NCBI GenBank assembly: GCA_965217175.1
Contig: OZ244251.1
Span: 2,790,001 to 2,854,000 of the forward strand
Origin: Bin87 sp965217175
Lineage (GTDB): Bacteria; Chloroflexota; Dehalococcoidia; Lucifugimonadales; UBA3495
DNA: 64,000 nt
Reading direction: 5' to 3'
Part shown: positions 8,720 to 18,042 of the stretch, one piece after another
Numbering within the stretch: position 1 is the first letter of the stretch
Layout: every line of letters begins with the position of its first letter
Notes under the pieces: model-generated
Seen by the model: the letters and a program-made list of their open reading frames with translations, nothing else
Told to the model about the DNA's origin: nothing
The model's database searches: none
Made by a program: the position numbers and the translations under genes

Positions 8720-9190
8720 AATACGGTGCGCAAGTACCCCTGCCTTCCGGGGGTAGGCTCTGGCGGCGGCGCAGCCGGAAGGCGTCGCCCGGGACGGTCC
8801 GGTTCCTACTGAGGAGCAGTTGAGTCGGCTGGAGGCGATTGGCCAGTCTGGGCCGCGGCAGGTGGACACGCCCGGCCAGGACCAGCTTGCCCCCTGGGCG
8901 GACCAGATCTACCAGTGGATCGCCAAAGACCGGCTGCAGCTGACCCGCATCCATAAGCTGCTAATGGCCGGGGGCTATGAGTTGTCGTATCAATCGCTGC
9001 GCCGTTTCGTGCTGAAGCGGAATTGGCAGCGGGTGAGCTAGACCGCGGTGCGGATGGGGGATACGCTGCCCGGAGAGGTGTCCGAGGCCGACTTCGGCCG
9101 CTTGGGTATGATCACGGACCCGGCCACGGGTCGGCGCCAGGCGGAGTGGGCCATTGTCATCGTGCTATGCCACTCTCGCCACTGTTTCGT
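8720..9190 (+). pseudogene. istA: IS21 transposase IstA, N-terminal fragment
   Basis: Encodes the IS21 helix-turn-helix (RNTVRKY then LAAAQPEGVARDGPVPTEEQ), WADQIYQWI, LSYQSLRRFV and VRMGDTLPGEVSEADFGRLG. It is inactivated by a 22-base insertion between TVRKY and LAAAQ (8738-8759) and by an in-frame TAG at 9039. After LCHSRHCFV the sequence departs from the family, so the catalytic core is deleted. The C-terminal end resembling this gene lies about 2 kb away on the other strand (6395-6610). Confidence 0.7.
8737..8760. repeat. short palindromic repeat, copy 2, inserted in istA
   Basis: Related to the unit at 8643-8666 (CCCCTGCCT in both, then GGGGCAGGCT versus GGGGTAGGCT). One stem base pair becomes a G-T wobble. 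It interrupts the istA reading frame. Confidence 0.5.
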
Positions 9191-9355
9191 CGCCGATGCA
9201 GCAGCAGAAGTGGAACGCATCCTGGTGCAGGCCCTGGAGGAGGAGAGCACACCCCAACTGCCATTGCCCATGCCGCCGGGTCGTTTTGCCCGTCCCGGAG
9301 ACGTCTTCTCCCACACCACCACATACCGCCGCCAGTCGGCCTGAGGAGTTCACCC

Positions 9356-9514
9356 ATGACCCGCGTTACCGAACTTACGCCTTTGCTCAAACGGCTCCAG
9401 CTGGGACCCATGGCCGCCACCCTGCCCGAGCGCATCACACCGTCCCGCCTCCGTCCCCCGCCAACCTACCTCGATCATCATATCACCCGACCTCAAAGGG
9501 TAATCCCCCGTTGA
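9356..9514 (+). pseudogene. istB: IS21 helper ATPase IstB, N-terminal fragment
   Basis: After a good ribosome-binding site (GAGGAG, 7 bases before the ATG), the protein begins MTRVTELTPLLKRLQLGPMA and then ATLPERI, the typical N-terminus of IstB. The match ends after about 27 residues and the frame runs on into unrelated sequence. The missing ATPase part of an IstB occurs at 24250-24727. Confidence 0.65.
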
Positions 9515-9987
9515 ACGTTAGCCCAGTCACGGCTATCCATGCCTGTCCCTGATCGGTGGATACCGATCGTCCAACCGACCTCTGAGGTCGAGACACGGTA
9601 TTCGGGTCACCTGCGAGTCGGGCCAGATTCGTGGTTGCCAGCGACGATTTGCCCTGAGACGGACCTTTGGTCGCTAGGCGATGCGGCTGTTGCGGTGCCC
9701 CCGGCGAGCCGAACTTCTTGGTGCGATCCGCAGGATGGTCTAACTACCCGGCATCTGACCGCGGCGATCGCGCGGGAGACGGCTCTTGCCACTCCGCCGA
9801 TAACTGGGCTACGCCCGCCTACGGCGGCGGCGGGATACCTCCCGTCCTAGCGACCGGCCCTTTGCGCGGGGCGCTGGCCGGTCGCCGCTGAATCTGAAAG
9901 ATGGGATGGAGGCCCACTGAACCATCGGCCAACTGGCGCTCAAGCGCCGCGCCATTAACCGTGTTACAAAGCAAAAGGGGCTATCAC
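9515..9987. other. gene-free stretch with one strong hairpin
   Basis: I see no convincing coding sequence in these 473 bases. A perfect 10-base inverted repeat, GCGACCGGCC (9850-9859) with GGCCGGTCGC (9876-9885), could form a stem-loop. It has no following T-run, so it is not a clear terminator. Confidence 0.4.
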
Positions 9988-11127
9988 ATGGCAACCACCA
10001 TGAAGCCGATCAACACGATCATTCTCGACGGCAACGAGGAGCCCGACGCGCTCCAGTTTGCCAGCACCGAGGGTTCGCCCGGACTGGCAGCACACATCCC
10101 CAGGGACGACGTCGGACACTCCGCGGTGAACGAGTCGTTCAGTCGACCCGGCGTCTATCTCCTGGTCTATCCCCAGCCCCACGGAAGGTACCCCGGCATA
10201 TACATCGGGTCCTCCGGGGATGTCGCCAACCGGCTGCCTCAGCACATGACCACGGACAAGCCCTGGACTCACTGCTATGCATTCACCAGTCGCGACCGCC
10301 GCCTGGAGATCCAGCACTTTCAATTCATAGAGGCTATCCTGGTGAACCTGGCCGAAACCTCTGGTTCGTACGCCGTCCACAACGTGAACCGGCCCCACGC
10401 CCCCGACCTGAGCGAGCGGGATCAGGCTATCGCCGAACTCTACCTGGAGGACGCCTTGCGGGTGCTGCGGTTCTTCAGTCTGGATTTCGGACCGTTCACC
10501 GCCCTGTCCTTCCCCCGGTACGCTTCAGGGTTGGACCCAGCCGGTGAAGGTGACTACAGTACTGAACGAAAGGCATTGCTGCGGCAGATCAGCAGGTCCA
10601 TGCAAACAGAGGTGACGTCCATCCAGCGTCGCGACGGAAAGCCCAATTCCTGGATCATCGAGACGAGCCGTGGCAGCTTCAAGGTCAACGACCTGCAAAA
10701 CCACAGCCGGGTCCGCCAGGAATGCCTGGAAGCAACCAATCACCTCATCCCCCACATGTCTCGCCAGCGGTGGGACCGAGTGGTCCAAGCCATCTATGAC
10801 GTTTGCCCGCAGCCTACCGGTCCCGCCAGTTCCGGGAACGAAATGCGCACCTGGATCAAGGAATACCTAGCCAGCAACCCGCCCAGCGACGCCCTCGACT
10901 TCAAGAAGCACCCCCAAAGGCCGTTCTTGAAAGACGAAAGCGTCCACATCTTCCAGGCCGACCTCAATACCTGGCTGCAGATCAACCACGGCCTGCGCGT
11001 CAACGGCAAGGGGCTGGCCCGACGGCTCCGGGCGGCGGGCTGGCAGCCAGTTAGCGTGGGCCTGAGGTCACAAAGCGGCGACCGCAGCACCGTGCGCACC
11101 TGGACCCGAGTGGCTGACGCCGGATAA
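9988..11127 (+). CDS. GIY-YIG domain protein with unusual C-terminal region
   Basis: 379 residues from the ATG at 9988, preceded by AAGGGG. An N-terminal GIY-YIG nuclease-like core is visible: GVYLLVYP (about residues 57-64), GIYIGSS (about 71-77) and an R at SGDVANRL. It is followed by a long helical part. A DGKPNSWIIETSRG strand pair precedes a conserved-looking RVRQECLEATN helix. The last 60 residues (WLQINHGLRVNGKGLARRLR then AAGWQPVSVG and a TWTRV ending) look like the winged-helix tails of phage-type primase/helicases. The GIY-YIG part would cut DNA if active; the full architecture is not one I can name. It lies between a transposon graveyard and a tRNA, so mobile origin is likely. Confidence 0.6.
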   Translation: MATTMKPINTIILDGNEEPDALQFASTEGSPGLAAHIPRDDVGHSAVNESFSRPGVYLLVYPQPHGRYPGIYIGSSGDVANRLPQHMTTDKPWTHCYAFTSRDRRLEIQHFQFIEAILVNLAETSGSYAVHNVNRPHAPDLSERDQAIAELYLEDALRVLRFFSLDFGPFTALSFPRYASGLDPAGEGDYSTERKALLRQISRSMQTEVTSIQRRDGKPNSWIIETSRGSFKVNDLQNHSRVRQECLEATNHLIPHMSRQRWDRVVQAIYDVCPQPTGPASSGNEMRTWIKEYLASNPPSDALDFKKHPQRPFLKDESVHIFQADLNTWLQINHGLRVNGKGLARRLRAAGWQPVSVGLRSQSGDRSTVRTWTRVADAG

Positions 11128-11504
11128 CGGTGCATCCCTAACACGCGTTCCTGCGGAACCGCGATACGGTCTCCAAATGCGTGACTATGTCCGAGCTAAC
11201 CGCATGACCAGGGACCTTAGGGTTACAGTCGCGCTGCGGAACGCGCTCAAAGGCCGTTCCGCGGATGACATTCTACCGCGGCACACAGCGTTCAACCACG
11301 GTGAGACATTCACTCCTGCCTTGTCTCGCCATTTGAAAGCAGGGACTACACCCGGCCTTACTCGATTTGGTCCATTCAATGACGTACAGTGCCGCACGAT
11401 CCTAAGGAATTGTGCGGCATTTGTGCGGCAATTCGCCACCGGAGGCTCAAAAAACCCGGTTGTTGATACTCGTTTGAGTAGGAACAACCGGGATATTGAT
11501 AACT

Positions 11505-11579
11505 TGGAGCGGAAGAAGGGATTCGAACCCTCGACCTTCTCCTTGGCAAGGAGACGCTCTACCACTGAGCCACTTCCGC
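11505..11579 (-). tRNA. tRNA-Gly (GCC)
   Basis: The minus strand folds as a cloverleaf: acceptor GCGGAAG / CTTCCGC, D-arm GCTCAGTGGTAGAGC, anticodon loop TTGCCAA with anticodon GCC, and T-arm GGTTCGAATCCC. The 3' CCA is encoded (11507-11505). The overlapping open frames on both strands are shadows. Confidence 0.95.
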
Positions 11580-11627
11580 AGAGCACCCGATCTAACTCGC
11601 CTCTTCTTGAGAACCGGTAGACCGTCA

Positions 11628-12274
11628 AGGTGCTTGGTGACAGATGCGCCGATCTTTAATATTATAGCATGATTCTGGGCATCCCAAAACCGTATGCCCA
11701 GTGAACCCCATGGTCATTCGATTGTCCCCTAATGTCATTGCGACCCCGTACTCGATGCGGGAGTTGGCACTCTCGTAGCCGTATCGACCAACGCTGTCGC
11801 CAGCTCACCTTTGACCGCTACGTTCCAATAACCGAAAGGCCTGGGTGAATCCATTGCCCTCGTTTTCCCGCGAAAGCGGGAATCCAGTGTCCAATGGGAC
11901 AAAGCCACCGACAGATCCACCTTGCAGACCCCTGCCAAAATACCCGGCTACACGCCGCCGGGTCCAAGATCACGGAAATCTCAGCAACCCTGTTTCATAC
12001 AAATCCAAGACCAGCTGAACCAGGCATCGAACATACCTGCTGCACTACGGCCGGCGATATCGGAATTTGCGGAGCGGGGATTCGCCGGTCATTGCCCATC
12101 ACGAATCACCCCCGCTTTTTCAGGAATATGGTGAGGACCGGATGATACGATGGCGGCAGTCTAGGGATGCTGGCGGGTCGGGTACGGATTGGTGTGGCGA
12201 ACCATGGCAGCCCAATATTGAGATTGAGAACTGAGCGCATTGGCCACTGAGCGCATTTGCTGAGGAGGTAAATG
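11628..12274. other. intergenic region with REP-like palindrome
   Basis: About 650 bases without a convincing gene. It holds a GC-rich palindrome, TTCCCGC-GAAA-GCGGGAA (11865-11882), of the dispersed REP type seen in many bacteria. The last 15 bases contain the ribosome-binding site of the following oxidoreductase gene. Confidence 0.5.
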
Positions 12275-13312
12275 ATGACTGACGAACAAATCCGCGTGGG
12301 TCTTATAGGAGCGGGCGGCAATGTCCGGGCGCGCCACATTCCCGGGTTTCTGGATGTTGACGATTGCGAAATCGTGGCAGTAGCCAACCGGACCGTTGAG
12401 TCAGGGCGAGCCATCGCCGATCAATTCAACATTCCTACGGTGTACGGCAACTGGCGGGAGTTGCTCGACGACGATAATATCAACGCCGTGTGCATCGGCA
12501 CCTGGCCTTACATGCACCGCACCATGACTCTGGCCGCCCTGGAAGCTGGAAAGCACGTGCTCACCGAAGCCCGCATGGCCTCCACCGCCGCGGAAGCCCG
12601 CGACATGCTCGCCGCTTCCAGGGCCCATCCCGATCTGGTGTGTCAACTGACTCCAACATCTACCAGCTACACAATCGATAACGTCCTGAAACATTTGATT
12701 GACGAAGGGCATCTGGGTGAGCTGCTATCAGTGGATTTCACGTCCCTGCAGAACAACTTCGCCGACTTCGACGGTCCTCTGCACTGGCGTCACGACCGGT
12801 CGCTCAGCGGTTACAACACCCTGAACATCGGGGCATCCTACGAGTCCATGATGCGATGGCTGGGCCGGGGCAACCGCGTCATGGCCATGTCCAAAGTCCA
12901 CGTGCCCTACCGCAAGGACGAGAATGGGTTTCCGACCTCGGTCGCTATTCCCGACCACGTCGATATTCTCTACGAGTTGGCCAACGGGGCCCAGGTCCAC
13001 ATGCAGATGAGCGCCACCTCCGGCCTGAATGGAGGTAATCATATTTGGATGTTTGGCACCCAAGGCACCATCCATGTCGATTTCCAGCGCAATGTCTGGG
13101 CCGGAAAACGCGGGGACCGCGAACTGACCGAAGTCCCCAACCCACCGGAAACTCAAGCCAGGTACCGAGTGGAGGAGCAGTTCACCAATGCCGTCCGCGG
13201 CAGAGAAAAAGTTGACATGGTGGCGTTTGAGACCGGAGTCCATTACATGGAATGGACTGAAGCGGTTTACCACAGCGCCACGACGGGGCAGGCGGTGTTC
13301 CTGCCTATGTAA
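12275..13312 (+). CDS. Gfo/Idh/MocA family oxidoreductase
   Basis: 345 residues. The N-terminal Rossmann fold begins RVGLIGAGGNVRARHIPGF, followed by IVAVANRT and the substrate-side segment HVLTEARMASTAAEARDM, where EKP is more usual. The C-terminal alpha/beta domain (residues about 130-330) is typical in length. The ATG at 12275 is preferred over 12272 because it gives 6 bases after GAGGAGG. Family members use NAD(P) to oxidise or reduce sugars, inositols or related compounds. The substrate is unknown. The gene is convergent with a hydantoinase-like gene; nearby decarboxylase and aldolase genes suggest a catabolic neighbourhood. Confidence 0.85.
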   Translation: MTDEQIRVGLIGAGGNVRARHIPGFLDVDDCEIVAVANRTVESGRAIADQFNIPTVYGNWRELLDDDNINAVCIGTWPYMHRTMTLAALEAGKHVLTEARMASTAAEARDMLAASRAHPDLVCQLTPTSTSYTIDNVLKHLIDEGHLGELLSVDFTSLQNNFADFDGPLHWRHDRSLSGYNTLNIGASYESMMRWLGRGNRVMAMSKVHVPYRKDENGFPTSVAIPDHVDILYELANGAQVHMQMSATSGLNGGNHIWMFGTQGTIHVDFQRNVWAGKRGDRELTEVPNPPETQARYRVEEQFTNAVRGREKVDMVAFETGVHYMEWTEAVYHSATTGQAVFLPM

Positions 13313-13531
13313 GCCGTCGTGGTCTGAAAACCGTCACAACGCGCAGGAAGGCCGCACCAACGTAATAATTACCAGTGGTGCGACCTTTTCTATTGGCCTG
13401 CGGTCGAGATTATTGCCAGATCCGACGTTCGAATCTGCAACCATTTCTTCGACCCGGCGAGCCTCTTTCGTGAAACCCCAACCCAGTGAAGAACATTTTG
13501 CGCTGGACACAGCGGCCGTGCCAGCAGACGC

Positions 13532-14974
13532 CTATACCGACGTCTGGGTAACCACCCTCGGCGCAACCTTTCGGGAGAGCCAACGCCCGTCTCCGGGACT
13601 GCCGTGGAGCTGGCCGTCGCGGACTATCACCTTACCGCGCAGCAGGGTCATAATCGGGTAGCCTTCGCACTGGAAACCGTCCCAGATGGAGTAGTCGGAA
13701 TCGGCGTGCAGCTCGTCCACCGTTATCGTCTTCTTGAGATTCGGGTCGAAGATGACGATGTCGGCGTCACTGCCCGCGGCTATGGCGCCCTTCTGAGGAT
13801 ACATCCCGAGAATTTTGGCAGCGTTGGTGGACGTGATGTCGGCGAACTTCTCCAGGCCGATGCGCCCGGTGGACACCATCTTGGTGTAAGTGACCGGCAA
13901 ACGCGTCTCTATACCATTGTGTCCGCCGCAGAGGGTGCGGATCGTGTCGCCCGCCAGTTTGATGTTCTTGTAGGTGGTCCATTCATCCGTCGCTGTGGTG
14001 CAGATGGGACCGTCCACCAGCCCCTGTTGCAGCGCGTCGCGATCGTCGGCAAATTTAATCGCCGGGTAGGTGTGGATGGCCAGGCCCTCCGGCTTCAGGT
14101 AATCGTCGCATGTAAACTCCAGATAATTGTGCAGCGCCTCGCCGTACACTGGCAGTTGCGCGGCGCGGGCCTCGGCGATGGCGGCTACGCCCTCTTTGGC
14201 CGTGGTGTGGACGAAGTAAATGCCGGTCTCGGTGCTCTGGGCCAGCCGCACCACCTTACGGAAGGAAATATCCTCGGAAATGTTGTTGTGGGCCAGGTGC
14301 AGATTGGAACCGTGGTCGCGGCCCTCCCGCTCCAGCTTTTCCTCCATGTAGGTTACGATGTCGTCCTCTTCGGCGTGGACCGCCATGATGCCACCGTGCT
14401 TGCCCACTTCCTGGAAAACCTCCCACAAATGCCCCATCGGGACGCGGGCGTGGAAAGTAGTGAATATCTTGAAGCTGGCGACACCCGACTGAATGGCTTC
14501 GCCAATCTCGCCGATCGTGCTGGGAGGGACTGCTCCGGCCAGAATGTAGTGAAACGTGTGGTCGGTGTAGGAATGTCCACGGAACGTATCCCGCCGCCTT
14601 TCAATCTGGGCCATGATGGGTTCGGCGGACGGGACCGCACCCGGCGTCAGCGGCAGCGCGCCGGCGAAGTCAACGTAGGTGGTGACACCACCGAAAGCGG
14701 CGGCGCGGCTGGCGGCCTCGGGCGGTTGGGTGAAGATGCTGGTGTCCCCGCCGGCCCAGTAATCAGGCACCGGCACATTGATATGAGCGTGCGGTTCGAT
14801 GCCGCCAGGCAAAACGATCATTCCGGTGGCGTCAATGGTTTCAACGGCGCCCAGGTCGTCCAGAGTGCCCGGCGAGACCACCGCCACGATTTGCTCCCCC
14901 TGAATCCCCACGTCCATCAGGCCAGCGCCTCCCGGCGCAACCACCGTCCCGCCCTTGATGATCAAATCCAGCAT
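13532..14974 (-). CDS. D-hydantoinase / dihydropyrimidinase-type amidohydrolase
   Basis: 480 residues, a full-length cyclic amidohydrolase. Metal ligands are visible: PHAHINVP (HxH, about residue 60), the carboxylated lysine in SFKIFTTF, His in AVHAEEDD, His in YFVHTTAKEG and the Asp in TTATDEW. It ends with the usual beta-sandwich return (SDADIVIFDPN, LRGKVIVRDGQ). It hydrolyses cyclic amide bonds such as those in dihydropyrimidines or 5-substituted hydantoins; the precise substrate cannot be told. The ATG at 14974 follows a GGGAGG site. It is divergent from the ThDP decarboxylase gene. Confidence 0.85.
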   Translation of the reverse strand: MLDLIIKGGTVVAPGGAGLMDVGIQGEQIVAVVSPGTLDDLGAVETIDATGMIVLPGGIEPHAHINVPVPDYWAGGDTSIFTQPPEAASRAAAFGGVTTYVDFAGALPLTPGAVPSAEPIMAQIERRRDTFRGHSYTDHTFHYILAGAVPPSTIGEIGEAIQSGVASFKIFTTFHARVPMGHLWEVFQEVGKHGGIMAVHAEEDDIVTYMEEKLEREGRDHGSNLHLAHNNISEDISFRKVVRLAQSTETGIYFVHTTAKEGVAAIAEARAAQLPVYGEALHNYLEFTCDDYLKPEGLAIHTYPAIKFADDRDALQQGLVDGPICTTATDEWTTYKNIKLAGDTIRTLCGGHNGIETRLPVTYTKMVSTGRIGLEKFADITSTNAAKILGMYPQKGAIAAGSDADIVIFDPNLKKTITVDELHADSDYSIWDGFQCEGYPIMTLLRGKVIVRDGQLHGSPGDGRWLSRKVAPRVVTQTSV

Positions 14975-15395
14975 GATTGCCTCCCGAATCTTCGTCTTGA
15001 CGCTCTGCCTCGAGAAAAACGCTACTCCGAAAAAGCGTAACCGAGCTGATTATAACCCAGTGAACGACCATCGACCCAAAACCACGTTGGTCTCACTCGT
15101 TTCCGGTCCAATGTGCCGTTCAGAATGTGGTGCGGAATCTCCGCCACACCGCCGGTCGACTTCCCCTTGAAGTTATTTGCCACAACGATGCAGAGCAATC
15201 CTCCAGTGCCGTACTGAGCAACCCATTCTCATTTGAACGAGGAATCTTGCCCGGTTCTTCCAGCCCTCGGTGCGCCCCACACATTCCTCCCTACTCGCCA
15301 TCGCTGCCGTACCTTGCCGACGGTTTGTTGTAGAATTGCCGGGCAATCCGCACTGCCCGACCGCCATTCCCGGGCAGTCCACTTGAGGAGAGGCC
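14975..15395. promoter_or_regulatory. divergent intergenic region
   Basis: About 420 bases between the divergent amidohydrolase and ThDP-enzyme genes, presumably holding both promoters. A GAGGAGA ribosome-binding site lies just before 15396. I see no convincing gene or clear -35/-10 pair. Confidence 0.35.
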
Positions 15396-17066
15396 ATGTC
15401 GCAACTGATGACCGGCAAGCAGGCGCTTTTGGAAATGCTCAAGGCCGAGGGTGTCGAGTACATATTCGGCAACCCAGGCACTAGCGAAGGGCCCATCATC
15501 GACCTGCTGGGCGATTATCCGGAGCTCCGCTACATCCTGACCCTCCAGGAGAGCGTGGCCGTGGGAATGGGTGAGGCCTATGCCCGCGCGACCGGGCGGG
15601 CTTCTTTTGTTAGCCTTCACGTGGACAGCGGGTTGGCCAATGGCATCGCACTCATGCTGGACGCCCTCAATACCGGCACTCCCATGGTGGTTACGTCTGC
15701 CAATTACGACGCCCGCAAGGTGAACGAGACCATGACCGATTTGGCCCAGCTGGTCCGACCGGTCACCAAGTGGGCGGTGGAACTGACCCTTCCGGACCAG
15801 ATTCCCAGCGCCATGCGGAGGGCATTCAACGAGGCCAACAGCCATCCCAAAGGCCCGGTGTACGTGGGATTCACCTCCAACGCCCTGGAAGGGATGGCCG
15901 AGATGAACATCGTACCCTCCCGTCCCGTGTACGACGCACCGCATCCCAGCCCGGATGGCATCGCCCAGGCTGCATCACTCCTGCTCGGCGCGAGTCGGCC
16001 CATCATGCTGGTGGGCGACCGCCTTGCCGAAGATGACGCCCTAAAGCAGGCGGTAGAACTGGCCGAGCTGATGGGCCTGCCCGTGTACCAGTCACGCGGC
16101 GCCGAAGTCGCTTTCCCAACCACCCATGAGCAGTTCCTCGGCAATCTCTCGCTGCGAGTTACCGATCAGCGCGCCATTCTGCAGCGCGTCGATCTGGTTC
16201 TGGCCGTGGGAACTGACCCCTTCGAGGAACTCTTCTACTGGGGCGACGTAATCCTTCCGCAGGACGCCAGGCTGGTTCACATCGATCCTAGCCCCGGACG
16301 CATCGGCCGCTCCGAACCCACCGATGTCGGCATCGTGGCCCATTGCGCCAGCGCGCTTTCCGACCTGACCGCAGTTCTGACGGAACGGTTGTCGCCGGGA
16401 GATCGGACGGAAATCGAGGAGCGGAGGCGGGCCGTAATAATCGAAAAGCGAACCAGCCGGGACAAATTCAACGAGGCATTCTCTGACCGGTGGGACCACA
16501 AGCCAATGTCGCCGGCCCGCATGATGTCCGAATTATCTGCAGCGGTTCCCGACAACGCCATAGTAGTTGACGACTCCATCAGTAATCGTGGCGTCATGCG
16601 CCACTATTTTCAAGCCGCCCGCCCGGGCGATCTGCGAGGCGTCCGGGGACAGGCCATCGGTGGCGGCATCGGGGCAACGATGGGAGCCCAGTGCGCCAAT
16701 CCGGACCGACCCGTCTTTGGTGTCATCGGCGATGGCAGCGCCATGATGACGGTCCAGGGACTCTGGACAGCCGCCAACGACAACATCCCTTGCGTCTTCG
16801 TCATCTGCAACAACGGTATGTACCGGGTCCTTAAGGTCAACTTCAACGTCTACCAACAGGATGTTCTGGAGTTGCCCGAAACCTCGGGCGGCCGGCTGCT
16901 GTATTCCGACTTCGCCACACCCTTCGATATGGCAGCCATCGCCAACAGTATGGGCGTCCACGGCGAACGCATCACCGACCCCGACCAAATCAAGCCCGCG
17001 GTGGACCGGGCGGTGGCGTCGAAAAAACCGGCGCTCCTGGATATCGTAATCGACGGCTCGTTGTAG
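15396..17066 (+). CDS. ThDP-dependent decarboxylase, benzoylformate decarboxylase-like
   Basis: 556 residues with three-domain ThDP architecture. The PYR domain carries FGNPGTSE (a benzoylformate-decarboxylase-style motif), the activating Glu in TLQESVAVGMGEAYARATGR and a His in FVSLHVDSG. The middle domain holds PIMLVGDRLAE. The PP domain carries GDGSAMMTVQ with a downstream CNNGMY, the Mg-ThDP site. This set fits benzoylformate decarboxylase-like enzymes rather than acetolactate synthase, but the substrate is not certain. The HpcH/HpaI aldolase gene follows 83 bases downstream on the same strand, so the two may act on related 2-oxo acids. Confidence 0.8.
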   Translation: MSQLMTGKQALLEMLKAEGVEYIFGNPGTSEGPIIDLLGDYPELRYILTLQESVAVGMGEAYARATGRASFVSLHVDSGLANGIALMLDALNTGTPMVVTSANYDARKVNETMTDLAQLVRPVTKWAVELTLPDQIPSAMRRAFNEANSHPKGPVYVGFTSNALEGMAEMNIVPSRPVYDAPHPSPDGIAQAASLLLGASRPIMLVGDRLAEDDALKQAVELAELMGLPVYQSRGAEVAFPTTHEQFLGNLSLRVTDQRAILQRVDLVLAVGTDPFEELFYWGDVILPQDARLVHIDPSPGRIGRSEPTDVGIVAHCASALSDLTAVLTERLSPGDRTEIEERRRAVIIEKRTSRDKFNEAFSDRWDHKPMSPARMMSELSAAVPDNAIVVDDSISNRGVMRHYFQAARPGDLRGVRGQAIGGGIGATMGAQCANPDRPVFGVIGDGSAMMTVQGLWTAANDNIPCVFVICNNGMYRVLKVNFNVYQQDVLELPETSGGRLLYSDFATPFDMAAIANSMGVHGERITDPDQIKPAVDRAVASKKPALLDIVIDGSL

Positions 17067-17149
17067 GACTTTTGGCGACGACTCCCTCAATCAATTGGCC
17101 GTCTGTTGCGGCAGTCGGGGATACTCTTTTCTAAAGGGGAACATTCTAA

Positions 17150-17917
17150 ATGCGTACCAACACCACCAAGGCCAAACTCAACGAAGGCGAGGTCGTTTTC
17201 GGGGCAATCATCACCCGCTACGCTCCCGACATGGTTGAGATTTTCGGCGCTCTCGGCTATGACTTCGTGATGATTGACTGCGAACACGGACCGGCCAGCC
17301 TGGATCAGGTGGAGCACATGGTTCGCGCCGCCGAATCGTTCGGCATCACGCCCATTGCCCGCATCCCCGACCACTCCGATCAAACCATTCTCCGGTTCCT
17401 CGATCGCGGCCTCCAGGGGATAATCGTGCCTCACGTCAACACGGGCGAGCAGGCCGCTGCAATAGGCCGGGCCTCCCGCTACTATCCCGACGGCTACCGA
17501 GGCATGGGAGGCGGTCGGGCGCAGGACTATGGGATCGGTGTCTCCCGGGACGAGGCAACGGCCTGGATTAACTCCCAGGTACTGGTGATTCCCATGGTCG
17601 AAGACATCGAAGCCGTGGGCAACCTGGACGACATTCTCCAGGTACCAGGCGCCGACGTCCTCCACGTGGCGGCATCCGATCTGGGCCAGAGCATGGGGAA
17701 TCCCGGGGCCGCCGAAGTGCGCCGCGTGATGAGTGAGGTCATCCCCCGCGTTCGCGCCGGCGGCAAGTCTGTCGGTGTGGGTGGCAATAACCCCGCCGAC
17801 GCCGCCGGGGTCGCCGAGTTCATCAACCTGGGTGCAAACTTCGTAACCGTTTCCGCCTGGGGCCTGTTGCGTATTGGGGGCGAAGATTTCCTGAAAAGGG
17901 TTAACGACGCCCGGTAA
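17150..17917 (+). CDS. HpcH/HpaI family class II aldolase
   Basis: 255 residues, the usual size for this family. Visible motifs are FVMIDCEHGPASLDQVEHMV, the catalytic-base segment ARIPDHSDQTILRFLDRG, QGIIVPHVNT and a late VIPMVEDIEAV metal-ligand region. Such enzymes reversibly cleave hydroxy-oxo-diacids to pyruvate and an aldehyde, using a divalent metal. An AAAGGGGAA ribosome-binding site precedes the ATG. Its position after a ThDP decarboxylase gene suggests a shared catabolic route. Confidence 0.85.
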   Translation: MRTNTTKAKLNEGEVVFGAIITRYAPDMVEIFGALGYDFVMIDCEHGPASLDQVEHMVRAAESFGITPIARIPDHSDQTILRFLDRGLQGIIVPHVNTGEQAAAIGRASRYYPDGYRGMGGGRAQDYGIGVSRDEATAWINSQVLVIPMVEDIEAVGNLDDILQVPGADVLHVAASDLGQSMGNPGAAEVRRVMSEVIPRVRAGGKSVGVGGNNPADAAGVAEFINLGANFVTVSAWGLLRIGGEDFLKRVNDAR

Positions 17918-18042
17918 GCGAACCCTGGCCAGGTTGAATTCACGCCGCTGGAACACCAATGCTGGCGAAGATGTAATCGCCCCCAGGGACTTAAACTTTG
18001 GCGAAGGGGATTGCCACGATCGGCTCGCGATGACAGTCTAAA

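Noticed and set aside
11177..11620. Open frames on both strands across 11.2-11.6 kb
   Set aside because: They run through tRNA-Gly and have no family resemblance or ribosome-binding site.
13604..15040. Long plus-strand open frame of 478 codons
   Set aside because: It is the antisense shadow of the hydantoinase gene, which has all its metal-ligand motifs on the minus strand.
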